Positions 18,116 to 26,885 of a stretch of DNA of 64,000 nucleotides are shown in pieces. The translations under genes were made by a program, and so were the position numbers. The DNA is from Larkinella sp051857545. GTDB lineage: Bacteria; Bacteroidota; Bacteroidia; Cytophagales; Spirosomataceae. The notes below the pieces were generated by a model that saw only the letters and a list, made by a program, of their open reading frames with translations, was not told the origin of the DNA and made no database searches. Each line of letters begins with the position of its first letter. Position 1 is the first letter of the stretch. The stretch lies in the NCBI RefSeq assembly GCF_051857545.1, contig NZ_JBPZHB010000005.1:620001-684000 (forward strand), read 5' to 3'.

Positions 18116-18218
18116 GGTTTACGGTTTTCAGTTTACGGTTTACGGTTTACGGTGGCTGACGCATTCTGGTTGAAGCACGCGCCAGCCACCGTAAACTGAA
18201 AACCGTAAACCGTAAACT
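18116..18218. repeat. Heptad hairpin HP-A
   Basis: Begins 2 nt after the DUF4907 stop. Arms are runs of 7-nt words (GTTTACG, GTTTTCA and variants) ending in the core GGTGGCTGACGC, with the reverse complement on the right (GCCAGCCACC). The left arm holds 14 nt, two extra GTTTACG words, that the right arm lacks. Probably a 3'-UTR structure or mobile repeat of the family also seen at 46.8, 55.7 and 56.2 kb. Confidence 0.85.
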
Positions 18219-18257
18219 ACTATACAGTATTTAGTCCCCCTACTTTAGAAAAAATAC

Positions 18258-19571
18258 ATGCGAACTTTACTGCGCTTAGCGCTACCGATTGTGGCCGCAA
18301 TATTGATTTCCGGCTGCATGTCGGGGGATCTGGACGTCGGCCAGAATCTAATCAATCCCGACGAAATGGAACTCCAGTACATTGACACGGTGACGGTCAA
18401 TCTGTCGACCGTCATGGCCCCCGACTCGTTTGTCACCTCGTCCGACAGCACGATTCTGGTGGGTCGCTGGACCGACTCCCAGACGGGCCAGATGGAAGGC
18501 CGGGGATTTGCGTCCTTATCGTACGTTACCAACGATTTACCCGATCAAAAGGGCATCCGGTTCGACTCGCTGGTGCTGGAAATGGTGTACGGTTATTCGG
18601 TGGGCGACACCCTGAAACCGTTTACGCTTCAGATTCACCAGCTTCAGCAGCCGCTCGATATTGGGGCGGTTCATTACAACACGCAATCGGTCGCCTACAA
18701 CGCCACACCATTGATTACCAATACCTTTCTTCCTCAATTCAAGGAAGAAACCCGGCAGGTTCGGGTTCGGATACCTGACGCTCTGGCGCAGTCGTTTTAC
18801 ACCAAGCTGATCAGCAAGGAGATTAACAGCAGCGAAACCATGTCTGATTACTGGAAGGGGTTTGCGTTTTTGAGTCCAGCGGCCAGTAATGTTTTTCTGG
18901 GGTTAAACCTCACCTCGTCGCTTTCCGGCATCCGGTTGTATTACCGGGGCAACGACATCAGCCAGACGGCGGGTAATCTGCTCTTTCCGTTCCAGGCGTC
19001 GCAATTCACCCAACTGACCAACAACCGGAGCGGAACGCCTTTGCAGGCTTTGCAACGCGCATCGGATGCGGTTTCCAGCCGAACGACGCAAAATTCATCG
19101 TTTGTCGTACCCGGTGCGTTTCTGTCCACCCGACTCGAAATCCCGTCGCTGAGTGAATTCATCAAACCGGAAAATTTCATTGGCCTGAACCGCGCGGAAC
19201 TGATCATCGAACCCATTCGGCGGGATGTGCGCGACAACAATGCGCCCCCCGACCAGTTGGCGCTGTATTTCACCAACAATCAAAACGAAACGGTAGAAGC
19301 CGTTCCCGGTTTTTCTACCGGTGCATCGGCCGCCGTGGCCAGCTATTCGTATTTGCCAAACGCCATCGAACTGGAGGATGCCTACGTCTTCAACATCACC
19401 CATTACGTCAACCAGGTGATGAAGGGTTTGTCCGTCAACCGGCCGATGTTGCTGAAGGTAACCACTGGTCAAAGTACGATGAAAACCATGATTCAACGCG
19501 TTGCATTCGGAAACCGGCAAAGTACCACCGACCGCATCCGGTTGAAATTGTACATTACATCGGATACGTAA
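18258..19571 (+). CDS. DUF4270 family lipoprotein
   Basis: 437 residues with lipobox ISGC at the N-terminus, then the DUF4270 domain (D-x-G-x-N-L-I region, long beta-rich body, strongly conserved C-terminal segment near NITHYVNQVMKG). The family is Bacteroidota-specific, surface or periplasmic and of unknown function. The genes just upstream (Kelch, DUF4907) point to a shared envelope role. The start is 38 bp after HP-A, so it may have its own promoter. Confidence 0.85.
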   Translation: MRTLLRLALPIVAAILISGCMSGDLDVGQNLINPDEMELQYIDTVTVNLSTVMAPDSFVTSSDSTILVGRWTDSQTGQMEGRGFASLSYVTNDLPDQKGIRFDSLVLEMVYGYSVGDTLKPFTLQIHQLQQPLDIGAVHYNTQSVAYNATPLITNTFLPQFKEETRQVRVRIPDALAQSFYTKLISKEINSSETMSDYWKGFAFLSPAASNVFLGLNLTSSLSGIRLYYRGNDISQTAGNLLFPFQASQFTQLTNNRSGTPLQALQRASDAVSSRTTQNSSFVVPGAFLSTRLEIPSLSEFIKPENFIGLNRAELIIEPIRRDVRDNNAPPDQLALYFTNNQNETVEAVPGFSTGASAAVASYSYLPNAIELEDAYVFNITHYVNQVMKGLSVNRPMLLKVTTGQSTMKTMIQRVAFGNRQSTTDRIRLKLYITSDT

Positions 19572-19640
19572 CCAAACCATTGGGCAATTCAGAAGTCTAG
19601 CTTTTTTCTCAAGGCTTACCCTCTGATCATTCTTTATGCC

Positions 19641-19717
19641 TTCGTTTTGCCCTGTTCCCCTAATTTAATCGCCGAAATGAATAAGGCCGCCGTTTAGGGG
19701 AACGGGGCAAAAACGAA
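19641..19717. terminator. Long inverted repeat downstream of DUF4270 gene
   Basis: Left arm at 19641-19662 (TTCGTTTTGCCC... type) pairs with 19695-19717 (TAGGGGAACGGGGCAAAA...), about 20 bp with few mismatches and a 32-nt loop. It is probably a terminator or 3' structure for the DUF4270 transcript. It lacks the 7-nt word structure of the HP elements. Confidence 0.55.
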
Positions 19718-19830
19718 AGTCCTATTTCTATATTTTTACAAAAATTTAACAGCCTGAACACCAGCGGTTCTAACGGCTTTTCAGTATTTTACCGGTTCAT
19801 CTGCCCCTTTTTCTCTTTCTTCTTCCCGGT

Positions 19831-20931
19831 ATGAACCAACTGATTCGAATTTTCACGCTGGCTTTTTTTCTGGTCATCTGTCGCCTTTCTTTTGCTACGG
19901 CACAGCAAACGCAAAACGTTATTCTGGTTACGCTCGACGGTGTTCGCTGGCAGGAGGTGTTTTCCGGTGCCGATTCGACACTGTTGTTCGACCCGGCTTA
20001 TTCGCCCGACACGGCCACGGCACGGAAGTTTTTCTGGGCGGCTACGCCCCAGGAACGACGTCAGCGGTTGTTTCCGTTCTTCTGGAATACCGTCGCCAAA
20101 GAAGGTCAGCTTTACGGAAACCGCCTGAAAAACAGCCGCGTCAATGCCTCAAATCCGTACTGGTTCAGCTATCCGGGGTACAACGAAATTCTTTCCGGTT
20201 ATGCCGACGACCGCATCAAGTCGAATGATAAAATCGATAATCCGAATACCACCGTTCTCGAATTTCTCCACAACCAACCCGACTACAAGGGCCGGATTGC
20301 GGCATTTTCATCCTGGGATGTGATTGAAGCCGCCGTGAACGAGAAGAAAACCGGTCTTTTCGCCAGTGCCGGCAACGAGCTGATTCCATCCCCAAAATCC
20401 GCCACCGATTCGCTGCTCAACAGCATGATGACGACCATTCCCGCGCAGGTTTGGGACAAATCCGTCCGCAGTGATTTCCTGACCTATTATGCCGCCAAAA
20501 ACTACCTGCTGCAAAACCGCCCCCGGGTGCTGTTCATGCAGTTTGACGAAACCGACGGGCTGGCCCATGCCGGGCGGTATGCCGACGATCTGCGCATGGT
20601 GAACACCGCCGATGCGTTCATGGCCGACCTCTGGAAAACCATCCAGCAAATTCCACAATACGCCGGAAAAACCACGCTCATCCTGACCACCGACCACGGA
20701 CGGGGCCACACGCCGAAAGCCACCTGGAAAGGTCACGGTGCCAAAACACCGGATTCCTACCAGATGTGGTTCGCCGTGATCGGCCCGGACACGCCACCCA
20801 CCGGCGAACAGTCCGGCGGACCAGTCTTGTTTCAGAATCAGTTGGCGGCAACGGTGGCGAAGCTGTTAGGCCAGTCGTTCACCTGCGAACACCCGGTTGG
20901 ACCGCCGGTTCTGACAGTTTTGAAACCGTGA
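19831..20931 (+). CDS. Secreted alkaline phosphatase-superfamily protein
   Basis: 366 residues; signal peptide ending near SFATA. The motifs NVILVTLDGVRWQEVF (metal-binding Asp), FDETDGLAHAG (Asp, His) and TTDHGRGH (Asp-His) are the metal-site blocks of the alkaline phosphatase/phosphodiesterase/phosphoglycerate mutase superfamily. The nucleophile is probably a Ser or Thr near residue 48 (FSGADST). Periplasmic phosphoesterase is the likely role; substrate unknown. It converges on the MFS gene. Confidence 0.8.
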   Translation: MNQLIRIFTLAFFLVICRLSFATAQQTQNVILVTLDGVRWQEVFSGADSTLLFDPAYSPDTATARKFFWAATPQERRQRLFPFFWNTVAKEGQLYGNRLKNSRVNASNPYWFSYPGYNEILSGYADDRIKSNDKIDNPNTTVLEFLHNQPDYKGRIAAFSSWDVIEAAVNEKKTGLFASAGNELIPSPKSATDSLLNSMMTTIPAQVWDKSVRSDFLTYYAAKNYLLQNRPRVLFMQFDETDGLAHAGRYADDLRMVNTADAFMADLWKTIQQIPQYAGKTTLILTTDHGRGHTPKATWKGHGAKTPDSYQMWFAVIGPDTPPTGEQSGGPVLFQNQLAATVAKLLGQSFTCEHPVGPPVLTVLKP

Positions 20932-20961
20932 GTCTACCAAAACCGGCTTTTCATCCGGCAG

Positions 20962-22326
20962 TTATTCAGAAGCCAGGGTGACCCGTTCCATTTTCGGAAC
21001 CAGCAGATGAATGATCCCCAGCGCGAGCAGATACGAGCAGGCAGCAACCACAAACAGCGGAAAATAGCCATACCGGACGCGAATGACGCCTGCGATCAGC
21101 GCCAGCAGAACGCCGGAAATCGCCCCGACCGCTCCCCCGATTCCCGTGACCGGGGCCACCAGCGGTTTGGGGAACAGATCGGTAACGCTGGCGAACAAGG
21201 TCGCCGAAAAACCCTGGTGGGCCGCTGTAGCCAGTGAAATCAAGCCGATGGCCACCCATAAACTGTGCGTCTGAGCGGCCAGCACTATCGGCACCACGCA
21301 GAGGGCACAAATCAGCCAGGTGATCTTGCGGGCGCGGTTGACCGACCAGCCGATTTTGAGAAAGTAACTCGATAGCCAGCCGAAGAAAATACTGCCCACA
21401 TCGGTAACGAGGTAAATCACCAGAAACGGTAACCCCAGATTTTTGAGGTCGAGCTTCTGGTCCAGGGCTTCGCTGCTGTTGAAAAAATCGGGTAACCAGG
21501 TCAGGTAAATCCAGAAAACCGGGTCGATCAGGAATTTACATCCCGCATACGCCCAGGTCTGGCGGTAGCGCAGCAGTTGCCACCAGGACACGGAAGCCCG
21601 CTCCGGCTCAGGAACCTCATCGGCCCGAATCAAAGCGTGTTCGTCGGGCGACAAACGGGGATGTTCCGCCAGCGGGCGGTAAATCACCAGCCAGGCCACC
21701 AGCAGCCCGATACCGAGTAAACCGGTGAGCAGAAAGCAACTTCGCCAGCCGTATTGCAGCGTCAGAAACGGCACGAGCCAGGCCGTCAGAATGATCCCGA
21801 TGTTGCCGCTGGCGTTAAAAATACCAAACGCAATCGAGCGTTCCTTTTGCGGAAACCACTCCGACACCGTGCGCGTAGCTGCCGGAAAATTCCCGGCTTC
21901 ACCAACGGCCAGCCCCGCCCGCGCCAACGCCAGCGACCGGATCGAGCCGACCAGCGAGGTCAGCATCCCGGCCAGGCTCCAGATCATCACAAACAGCGAA
22001 AATCCCCGACGAAGGCCCAGCCGCGTGGTGAGCCAGCCCGTCAGCAGAAAGCCCACCGCATAGGCCGCTTTGAAAGCCGCATCGACAAACCCCATCTGTT
22101 CCTTAAACTGCCCGTCGAGCGCCGGGGTCAGAACCGCGTCGGCGGGCAGCCCCAGCATATCCCGCTTGAAGGACGGATCAATCATGGTGAACGACAACAC
22201 ATTGCGATCCACATAGTTGACAATACCCGACAGAAACAAAACCGCCAGCACCCACCAGCGCAGGTTCTTCCAGGGTTTGTATCCGATGGCCGGTTTCAGA
22301 TCCGGCACATTGAGGGGTTGATTCAT
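20962..22326 (-). CDS. nanT: MFS transporter, sialic acid/hexuronate type
   Basis: 454 residues from ATG 22326, whose ATGA overlaps the stop of the Kelch gene; a longer frame upstream is the shadow of that gene. Twelve membrane helices and the anion:cation symporter signature early on (GIVNYVDRNVLSF) are typical of ExuT/DgoT-like permeases, the subfamily that also supplies sialic acid uptake in Bacteroidota. Position as last gene of the sialic acid operon supports N-acetylneuraminate import across the inner membrane. The symbol is by context; hexuronate transport is the main alternative. Confidence 0.75.
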   Translation of the reverse strand: MNQPLNVPDLKPAIGYKPWKNLRWWVLAVLFLSGIVNYVDRNVLSFTMIDPSFKRDMLGLPADAVLTPALDGQFKEQMGFVDAAFKAAYAVGFLLTGWLTTRLGLRRGFSLFVMIWSLAGMLTSLVGSIRSLALARAGLAVGEAGNFPAATRTVSEWFPQKERSIAFGIFNASGNIGIILTAWLVPFLTLQYGWRSCFLLTGLLGIGLLVAWLVIYRPLAEHPRLSPDEHALIRADEVPEPERASVSWWQLLRYRQTWAYAGCKFLIDPVFWIYLTWLPDFFNSSEALDQKLDLKNLGLPFLVIYLVTDVGSIFFGWLSSYFLKIGWSVNRARKITWLICALCVVPIVLAAQTHSLWVAIGLISLATAAHQGFSATLFASVTDLFPKPLVAPVTGIGGAVGAISGVLLALIAGVIRVRYGYFPLFVVAACSYLLALGIIHLLVPKMERVTLASE

Positions 22327-23426
22327 GGGGTTGTGGGGCTGGTGATGAGTACCCGGTTGGTGCGCAGGCCGGGTCGTACCTCGCCACCGGGCAGAATCCA
22401 TTTTCCTTCCCAGACCACTGCGGGCGTCGTAACGGGTGCCCACAATGCCGGTTTTTTATTGTCGTCATTCACCCCGGTTTTGGGACTGACGTTGCCAACA
22501 ACCGTCCAGGTGTTGGTCGGGATGTGGTAGGCCAGAACTTCGGTGCGAAAACCGGGGTGATTTTCTTTCAGAATCAGATTGCGGTCGGCATTGGCCCCAT
22601 CGTCGCCACCCGGCACCAGCAGGTGATTGGAGCCGGACGGAAAAGCGGGTGAGGGCGCGGCAACAATGGGATTCGGCAAATCGGCCAGGCGTGTCCAGGT
22701 TCGTTGCGCGGGGTCGTAGGCATACGCATCGGCCAGATACCGGCGTTTGATCGCTCCGGTTTTTGGCTCCGCGAAAACTTCCGTACCGCTGAAAAGATAG
22801 AATTTTCCGGCCTGCGCACCCGCTACGGCCAGCATTCGGCCCGGCCCCGGCCAGGGTGGTAACCGCTGCCATCCGGCTTCGGGTTGGCGCAAATCCAGGC
22901 TCAGAAAAAGGTTTTCGGCGGTGGTGTCGGTCGGCGTTTCAATCCCTCCGGCCACGTAAACGACTCCGTTGAGAACCGCCCCGCAGGCATTGGCCAGCGG
23001 CAATGGCAACGGACTCAGACTTTTCGTCGTCACCTGTCCATGCTGGTATTGCAATACAAATACATCCGGATAATGCCGTTCCCCGTCGGCACCACCGATG
23101 CACAAAACACCGTCAGGTACCGTCAGGGCCACGCTGTACCCCATTTTTCGCGGCAGTTTACCCACTTTTTTCCAGGAACCGTCCGGTTTTTCCAGCACAA
23201 ACAGATCGTCGTACCAGGTTTTCGGCGTTTTGCCCCAAGGACCTACATTATCGGGAAAATTAGCGCCCCCTCCCACCAGCATAGCCCCGTTGCTAATCCC
23301 GGCGACAGAACCCGCAAACCCCACCGGATCGGGAACGGAAGGCAACGTTCGCCAGGTCAGCGATTGCGCCAAAGCAAGATCATATACCATTGAAAAGAGA
23401 AGAACAAGAAACCCGTTTCGAGTCAT
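22323..23426 (-). CDS. nanM: Kelch-repeat N-acetylneuraminate epimerase-like protein
   Basis: 367 residues from ATG 23426, which gives a signal peptide (MTRNGFLVLLFSMVYDLALA); the frame further upstream has no such leader. Kelch blades with VGGGANFPDN, YSVALTVPDGVLCIGG and VYVAGGIETPTD match the NanM/YjhT sialate mutarotase family, which converts alpha- to beta-N-acetylneuraminate in the periplasm. Overlaps the MFS gene by 4 bp. Position between lyase and permease strongly supports the role. Confidence 0.8.
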   Translation of the reverse strand: MTRNGFLVLLFSMVYDLALAQSLTWRTLPSVPDPVGFAGSVAGISNGAMLVGGGANFPDNVGPWGKTPKTWYDDLFVLEKPDGSWKKVGKLPRKMGYSVALTVPDGVLCIGGADGERHYPDVFVLQYQHGQVTTKSLSPLPLPLANACGAVLNGVVYVAGGIETPTDTTAENLFLSLDLRQPEAGWQRLPPWPGPGRMLAVAGAQAGKFYLFSGTEVFAEPKTGAIKRRYLADAYAYDPAQRTWTRLADLPNPIVAAPSPAFPSGSNHLLVPGGDDGANADRNLILKENHPGFRTEVLAYHIPTNTWTVVGNVSPKTGVNDDNKKPALWAPVTTPAVVWEGKWILPGGEVRPGLRTNRVLITSPTTP

Positions 23427-23479
23427 AACGTCTATAAAAAACCGCGTTGGTGGGCCATCCAGCCCGTTCAAAAACCGAC

Positions 23480-24448
23480 TCAGGGTTGACCATTTGGCGT
23501 AGCGGTGGCCGACAGAACGACCGGAGTTTCCGAAGCCGCGCGGAGCCGTTGCCAGAAACCGATCGTTTCCAGTTCGGTGTACAATTGATCGTATTGATTC
23601 TCCGAAAGCCGGGTCAACGGCAGACGGCACGGCCCTACGTTGTACCCCAGCATGTGCATGATGGCTTTCTGGGCCGGAATGGGCGGAAATTGGGTCATCA
23701 CCCGGATCATCTCGATCAGGTGGGCCATGCCCTCCTGCGCCTGCTCCATCTGCCCAGCGTTGTAGCGCCGCTGGACTTCCAGATACAGCGGAGCGGCAAA
23801 ATTGTACGTGCTGCCAATGGCTGCTTTTGCCCCAATACTCAGGGCTGGCAGTAACATTTCATCGTATCCGTACAGAACGTCAAACCGGCTGTTGGCATAC
23901 CGCAGACACACCTGGTATTCCCAGATCGTCGTGGCCGTATACTTAATTCCGCGCAGGTTGGGAATCTGTTTTTCGCTCAACCGGAGAAATTCAACCATGT
24001 CCATGCCTACGCCGGTCAGGGTCGGAATGTGGTAATAGTAAAACGGCATTTCGGGTGCTGCCGACGCGATTTCGGCCATGCTGCTGACCAGATTCTGAAC
24101 CGATGTGGGTTTGAAGTAAAACGCAGCGACCGACGAAGCCGCATCGGCCCCGATCGAATGTGCATGTTGCAACAGTGCCTGCGATTCCCGAATACTCGAA
24201 TGCCCGACGTGTACCCAGATGGGCAACCGCCCCGCTGATGCCTGCACGAACGCTTCGGCCACGGTCATGCGTTCCTGTGTCGTCATGTTGGGGCCTTCGC
24301 CGTTGCTGCCACAGATGAAGGCGCCACTCAGCCCATCGGCAACCATTTTATCGATTAAAACCGGTATTAATTCCAGATTGAGGGAACCGTCTTCGTGAAA
24401 GGGGGTAAATGGTGCGGACAACAGTCCTTCGGTTTTTGGTACGTTCAT
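23480..24448 (-). CDS. nanA: N-acetylneuraminate lyase (DHDPS family)
   Basis: 322 residues from ATG 24448; the frame upstream overlaps the preceding gene. A (beta/alpha)8 aldolase: GLLSAPFTPF at the N-terminus, GSNGEGPNMT phosphate/carboxylate loop with the lyase-type GxxGE, Tyr in FYYYHIPTLTG and the Schiff-base Lys in GIKYTA. It splits N-acetylneuraminate into pyruvate and N-acetylmannosamine in the cytoplasm. The next enzymes (epimerase, kinase) are not in the window. Confidence 0.85.
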   Translation of the reverse strand: MNVPKTEGLLSAPFTPFHEDGSLNLELIPVLIDKMVADGLSGAFICGSNGEGPNMTTQERMTVAEAFVQASAGRLPIWVHVGHSSIRESQALLQHAHSIGADAASSVAAFYFKPTSVQNLVSSMAEIASAAPEMPFYYYHIPTLTGVGMDMVEFLRLSEKQIPNLRGIKYTATTIWEYQVCLRYANSRFDVLYGYDEMLLPALSIGAKAAIGSTYNFAAPLYLEVQRRYNAGQMEQAQEGMAHLIEMIRVMTQFPPIPAQKAIMHMLGYNVGPCRLPLTRLSENQYDQLYTELETIGFWQRLRAASETPVVLSATATPNGQP

Positions 24449-24479
24449 GGTGTTTTGGTCAATTCTACTCTCATTAATT

Positions 24480-25601
24480 TTAAAGCCTCTTGTCGAAATC
24501 GTCGAGCTTGAACCGCACGGAGACGACCGAATGCTTTTTCGTTCCGGGTTCATATTTGATGTAGGTCGTCGCCACGAGCGTACCGTCGGGCAGGAGTTCC
24601 AGACCGGGATACCCGCAATCGGTTCCGGCGTAATTATGCAGCAGTTTCACCCGGTATTGCCCCGAAAGACCGTTGACAATGTCGTTGTACGTCCCCACCC
24701 AGGCTACGAAATGCCCTTTGGTGGGGCTGTTGGGGGCCATATCCCGAAAAACCGACACAATCCGGCCGTCCGGCGTATACCGCACCATATGGCGGTCGCC
24801 GGTCAGCCCCCAGGGCGTTTCGACGGGCTTCGACCAGGTTTTTCCCTCGTCCTCCGACGTCATCATCAACGCCCGGCCTTTCCGCTGGTTTTCCCGCATC
24901 AGACACAGCAATTGTTTGCCGTTGGGCGACCGAAACACGGCGGGTTCGCAAGGCGAACGGCCTTCCATTTCGCCCACCATCACCGATTCGCCCCAGGTCA
25001 CTCCACCGTCGGTCGAGATCGATTGCCAGATTTTCAGCGGAGATTTGTCCTTGTCGTCCGGTCCCCGGTGATACAGCCCCAGGTAATCGCCGTTTTGTAG
25101 TTTGACGATGCTCGAAAAGGCCATGACGCACGGTTTTCCCAGACTTTTGACAGGTGTCCAGGTTTTGCCGCCGTCTTCGCTCCAGGTCTGGGACATGCCC
25201 GGACGAGCTGCAAACACCATCAGACGCGCCTTCCCGGCTTTGTCGGTTAAGTGATAAATACTGGGGCAATTAAAGGTCGTGCTCCAGTCGGCGGGCGTCG
25301 GGATCATTTCCCACTGCACACCGCCGTTCGTACTCTTCGCCAGCGGGCCGCATTTGCCCCCGTGATCGAATGACCAGGCACAAAACAGCGTCTTGCCATC
25401 GGGCATCAAGACTGTTGTCGGGTGGCCCTGGTAGATTTCCTCCGTTCCCCGGGCAATAACCGTGTGCCGGTTTTTCTCGCCGGACACATCCAGAATCGGG
25501 AGATTTGGATGGTAAGGCTGTGCTACAGCAGACAAAGTCGCACTAGACCCTAAAACCGTTACTATACAGCACTTTATCGATTGTTTCAGGAAATAATTCA
25601 T
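24480..25601 (-). CDS. BNR-repeat sialidase-like secreted protein
   Basis: 373 residues with a signal peptide ending near SAVAQ. Four Asp boxes are visible (STNGGVQW, SEDGGKTW, STDGGVTW, SEDEGKTW), so it is a six-bladed BNR propeller (PF13088 type). The N-terminal (F/Y)RIP motif of true GH33 sialidases is not present; the corresponding place reads GHPTTVLMP. It may act on a modified sialic acid, or be a different hydrolase or binding protein. It sits 5 bp after the canonical sialidase. Confidence 0.75.
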   Translation of the reverse strand: MNYFLKQSIKCCIVTVLGSSATLSAVAQPYHPNLPILDVSGEKNRHTVIARGTEEIYQGHPTTVLMPDGKTLFCAWSFDHGGKCGPLAKSTNGGVQWEMIPTPADWSTTFNCPSIYHLTDKAGKARLMVFAARPGMSQTWSEDGGKTWTPVKSLGKPCVMAFSSIVKLQNGDYLGLYHRGPDDKDKSPLKIWQSISTDGGVTWGESVMVGEMEGRSPCEPAVFRSPNGKQLLCLMRENQRKGRALMMTSEDEGKTWSKPVETPWGLTGDRHMVRYTPDGRIVSVFRDMAPNSPTKGHFVAWVGTYNDIVNGLSGQYRVKLLHNYAGTDCGYPGLELLPDGTLVATTYIKYEPGTKKHSVVSVRFKLDDFDKRL

Positions 25602-25606
25602 AAGAT

Positions 25607-26839
25607 TTAGCGGGTAAAAGACACCATGTTGACCTTATCTTTCTGATCCGTGAGCCAGGCCAGGTTGAAGCGTTTGAGCACAATGCGATACCGCCAGGTT
25701 TCGGTTGACCCTTCGTTGGTTTCGTAAAGGCAATACATCATGCCATCCGGACCAACGGCCAGATCGGAATACCCCGCCTTGCCCGCATCGATCACTTTCT
25801 GCACCGGCCACGACTGTCCATCGTCGTAACTCAACTTCGCCGTCAGGTTCTGCCGTTTGCGAAAATCGTTGCGTTTGTTGAGGTATTCCGGATCATTTTG
25901 GCTGTCTGGATTCACGAATAAAATACGGTTTTTTCCGCCCTTGCCGGGGCCGCTCACCCGAATCAGGCTGGCCATACAAACCGGGTCGAACAGTTCCTCA
26001 TCAAAAACCGGCTTTGTCCAGTTCGTAGCACCGTCCGGGCTGTAGGCAATCATCCGTTGGTGCGGTGCGGATTCGGTGCGGATGTTGAGCATCACCCGCC
26101 CGTCGGCGGTTTCGATGGCAACGTGTTCGCTCGGATTTTTGATTTCCGGAGTGGTGTTCGCTACGATGGCTCCGCGTTTCCAGGTCTGGCCAAAATCGTC
26201 GCTGTAAATCGTGGCCACGCACGAAGGCCGGTGGTCACCGCCCGGAATTTTGGGATTCGGTTCGCAGAGCCAGACCGGCACCACGAGTCGCCCCTTGTGC
26301 TGCCCGTTCTGAAGCTGAATGGCGTGGCCGGGGCCGGGTGCGAGCACTTTCCAGTTGTATTCGGGCCGAAACTGGTCAAAGGCGTAGGTGATTTCTTTCG
26401 GTGCCGACCAGGTTTTGCCGTCATCGGTCGAGCGGACGTAATAACAATTGCTGTAGTTCCGATGATAGAGCACATGAATGGTTTTGCCGTCGCGGTCGAC
26501 AATGGGGGTGCAATTGGACGTCGGCCGTTTGATTTCACGGGCGGCAATAACCACGTTCTCTTCCCAGGTTTTCCCACCATCCGTGCTCCGGCGCATGATC
26601 ATGTCGATGTCAGCCCAGTCGCCGGAATTATTAACGCGGGCTTCACAAAACGCCAGCAGCGAACCTTTGGTGGTCATCACCAAAGCCGGAATGCGGGTCG
26701 TCGCGTAGGACGTTCCCGGATCGAAAACCGTAGCGGTGGTTTCAAAAACCGGCTGCTCACTCACCTGAGCGGGGCGGTTCGCGGTCCTGCAATTCGCCAG
26801 CAACACGCTCAGGAACAGAAAATAAACGAAGATCCGCAT
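25607..26839 (-). CDS. nanH: Exo-alpha-sialidase (GH33), lipoprotein
   Basis: 410 residues; lipobox LLANC. The RIP motif (TTRIPALV) supplies the first Arg of the triad. Asp boxes STDGGKTW, SDDFGQTW and SYDDGQSW follow, and GYSDLAV near the C-terminus has the Tyr nucleophile context. Arg residues of the second and third triad positions are plausible in APHQRMIAYS and GGKNRILFVN. It would release terminal sialic acid at the cell surface or periplasm. It is directly downstream of SusD. Confidence 0.85.
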   Translation of the reverse strand: MRIFVYFLFLSVLLANCRTANRPAQVSEQPVFETTATVFDPGTSYATTRIPALVMTTKGSLLAFCEARVNNSGDWADIDMIMRRSTDGGKTWEENVVIAAREIKRPTSNCTPIVDRDGKTIHVLYHRNYSNCYYVRSTDDGKTWSAPKEITYAFDQFRPEYNWKVLAPGPGHAIQLQNGQHKGRLVVPVWLCEPNPKIPGGDHRPSCVATIYSDDFGQTWKRGAIVANTTPEIKNPSEHVAIETADGRVMLNIRTESAPHQRMIAYSPDGATNWTKPVFDEELFDPVCMASLIRVSGPGKGGKNRILFVNPDSQNDPEYLNKRNDFRKRQNLTAKLSYDDGQSWPVQKVIDAGKAGYSDLAVGPDGMMYCLYETNEGSTETWRYRIVLKRFNLAWLTDQKDKVNMVSFTR

Positions 26840-26885
26840 GTTTTAAAAGTAAGGGTTTAGGAAGTCTATATATTCAGGACATTGA

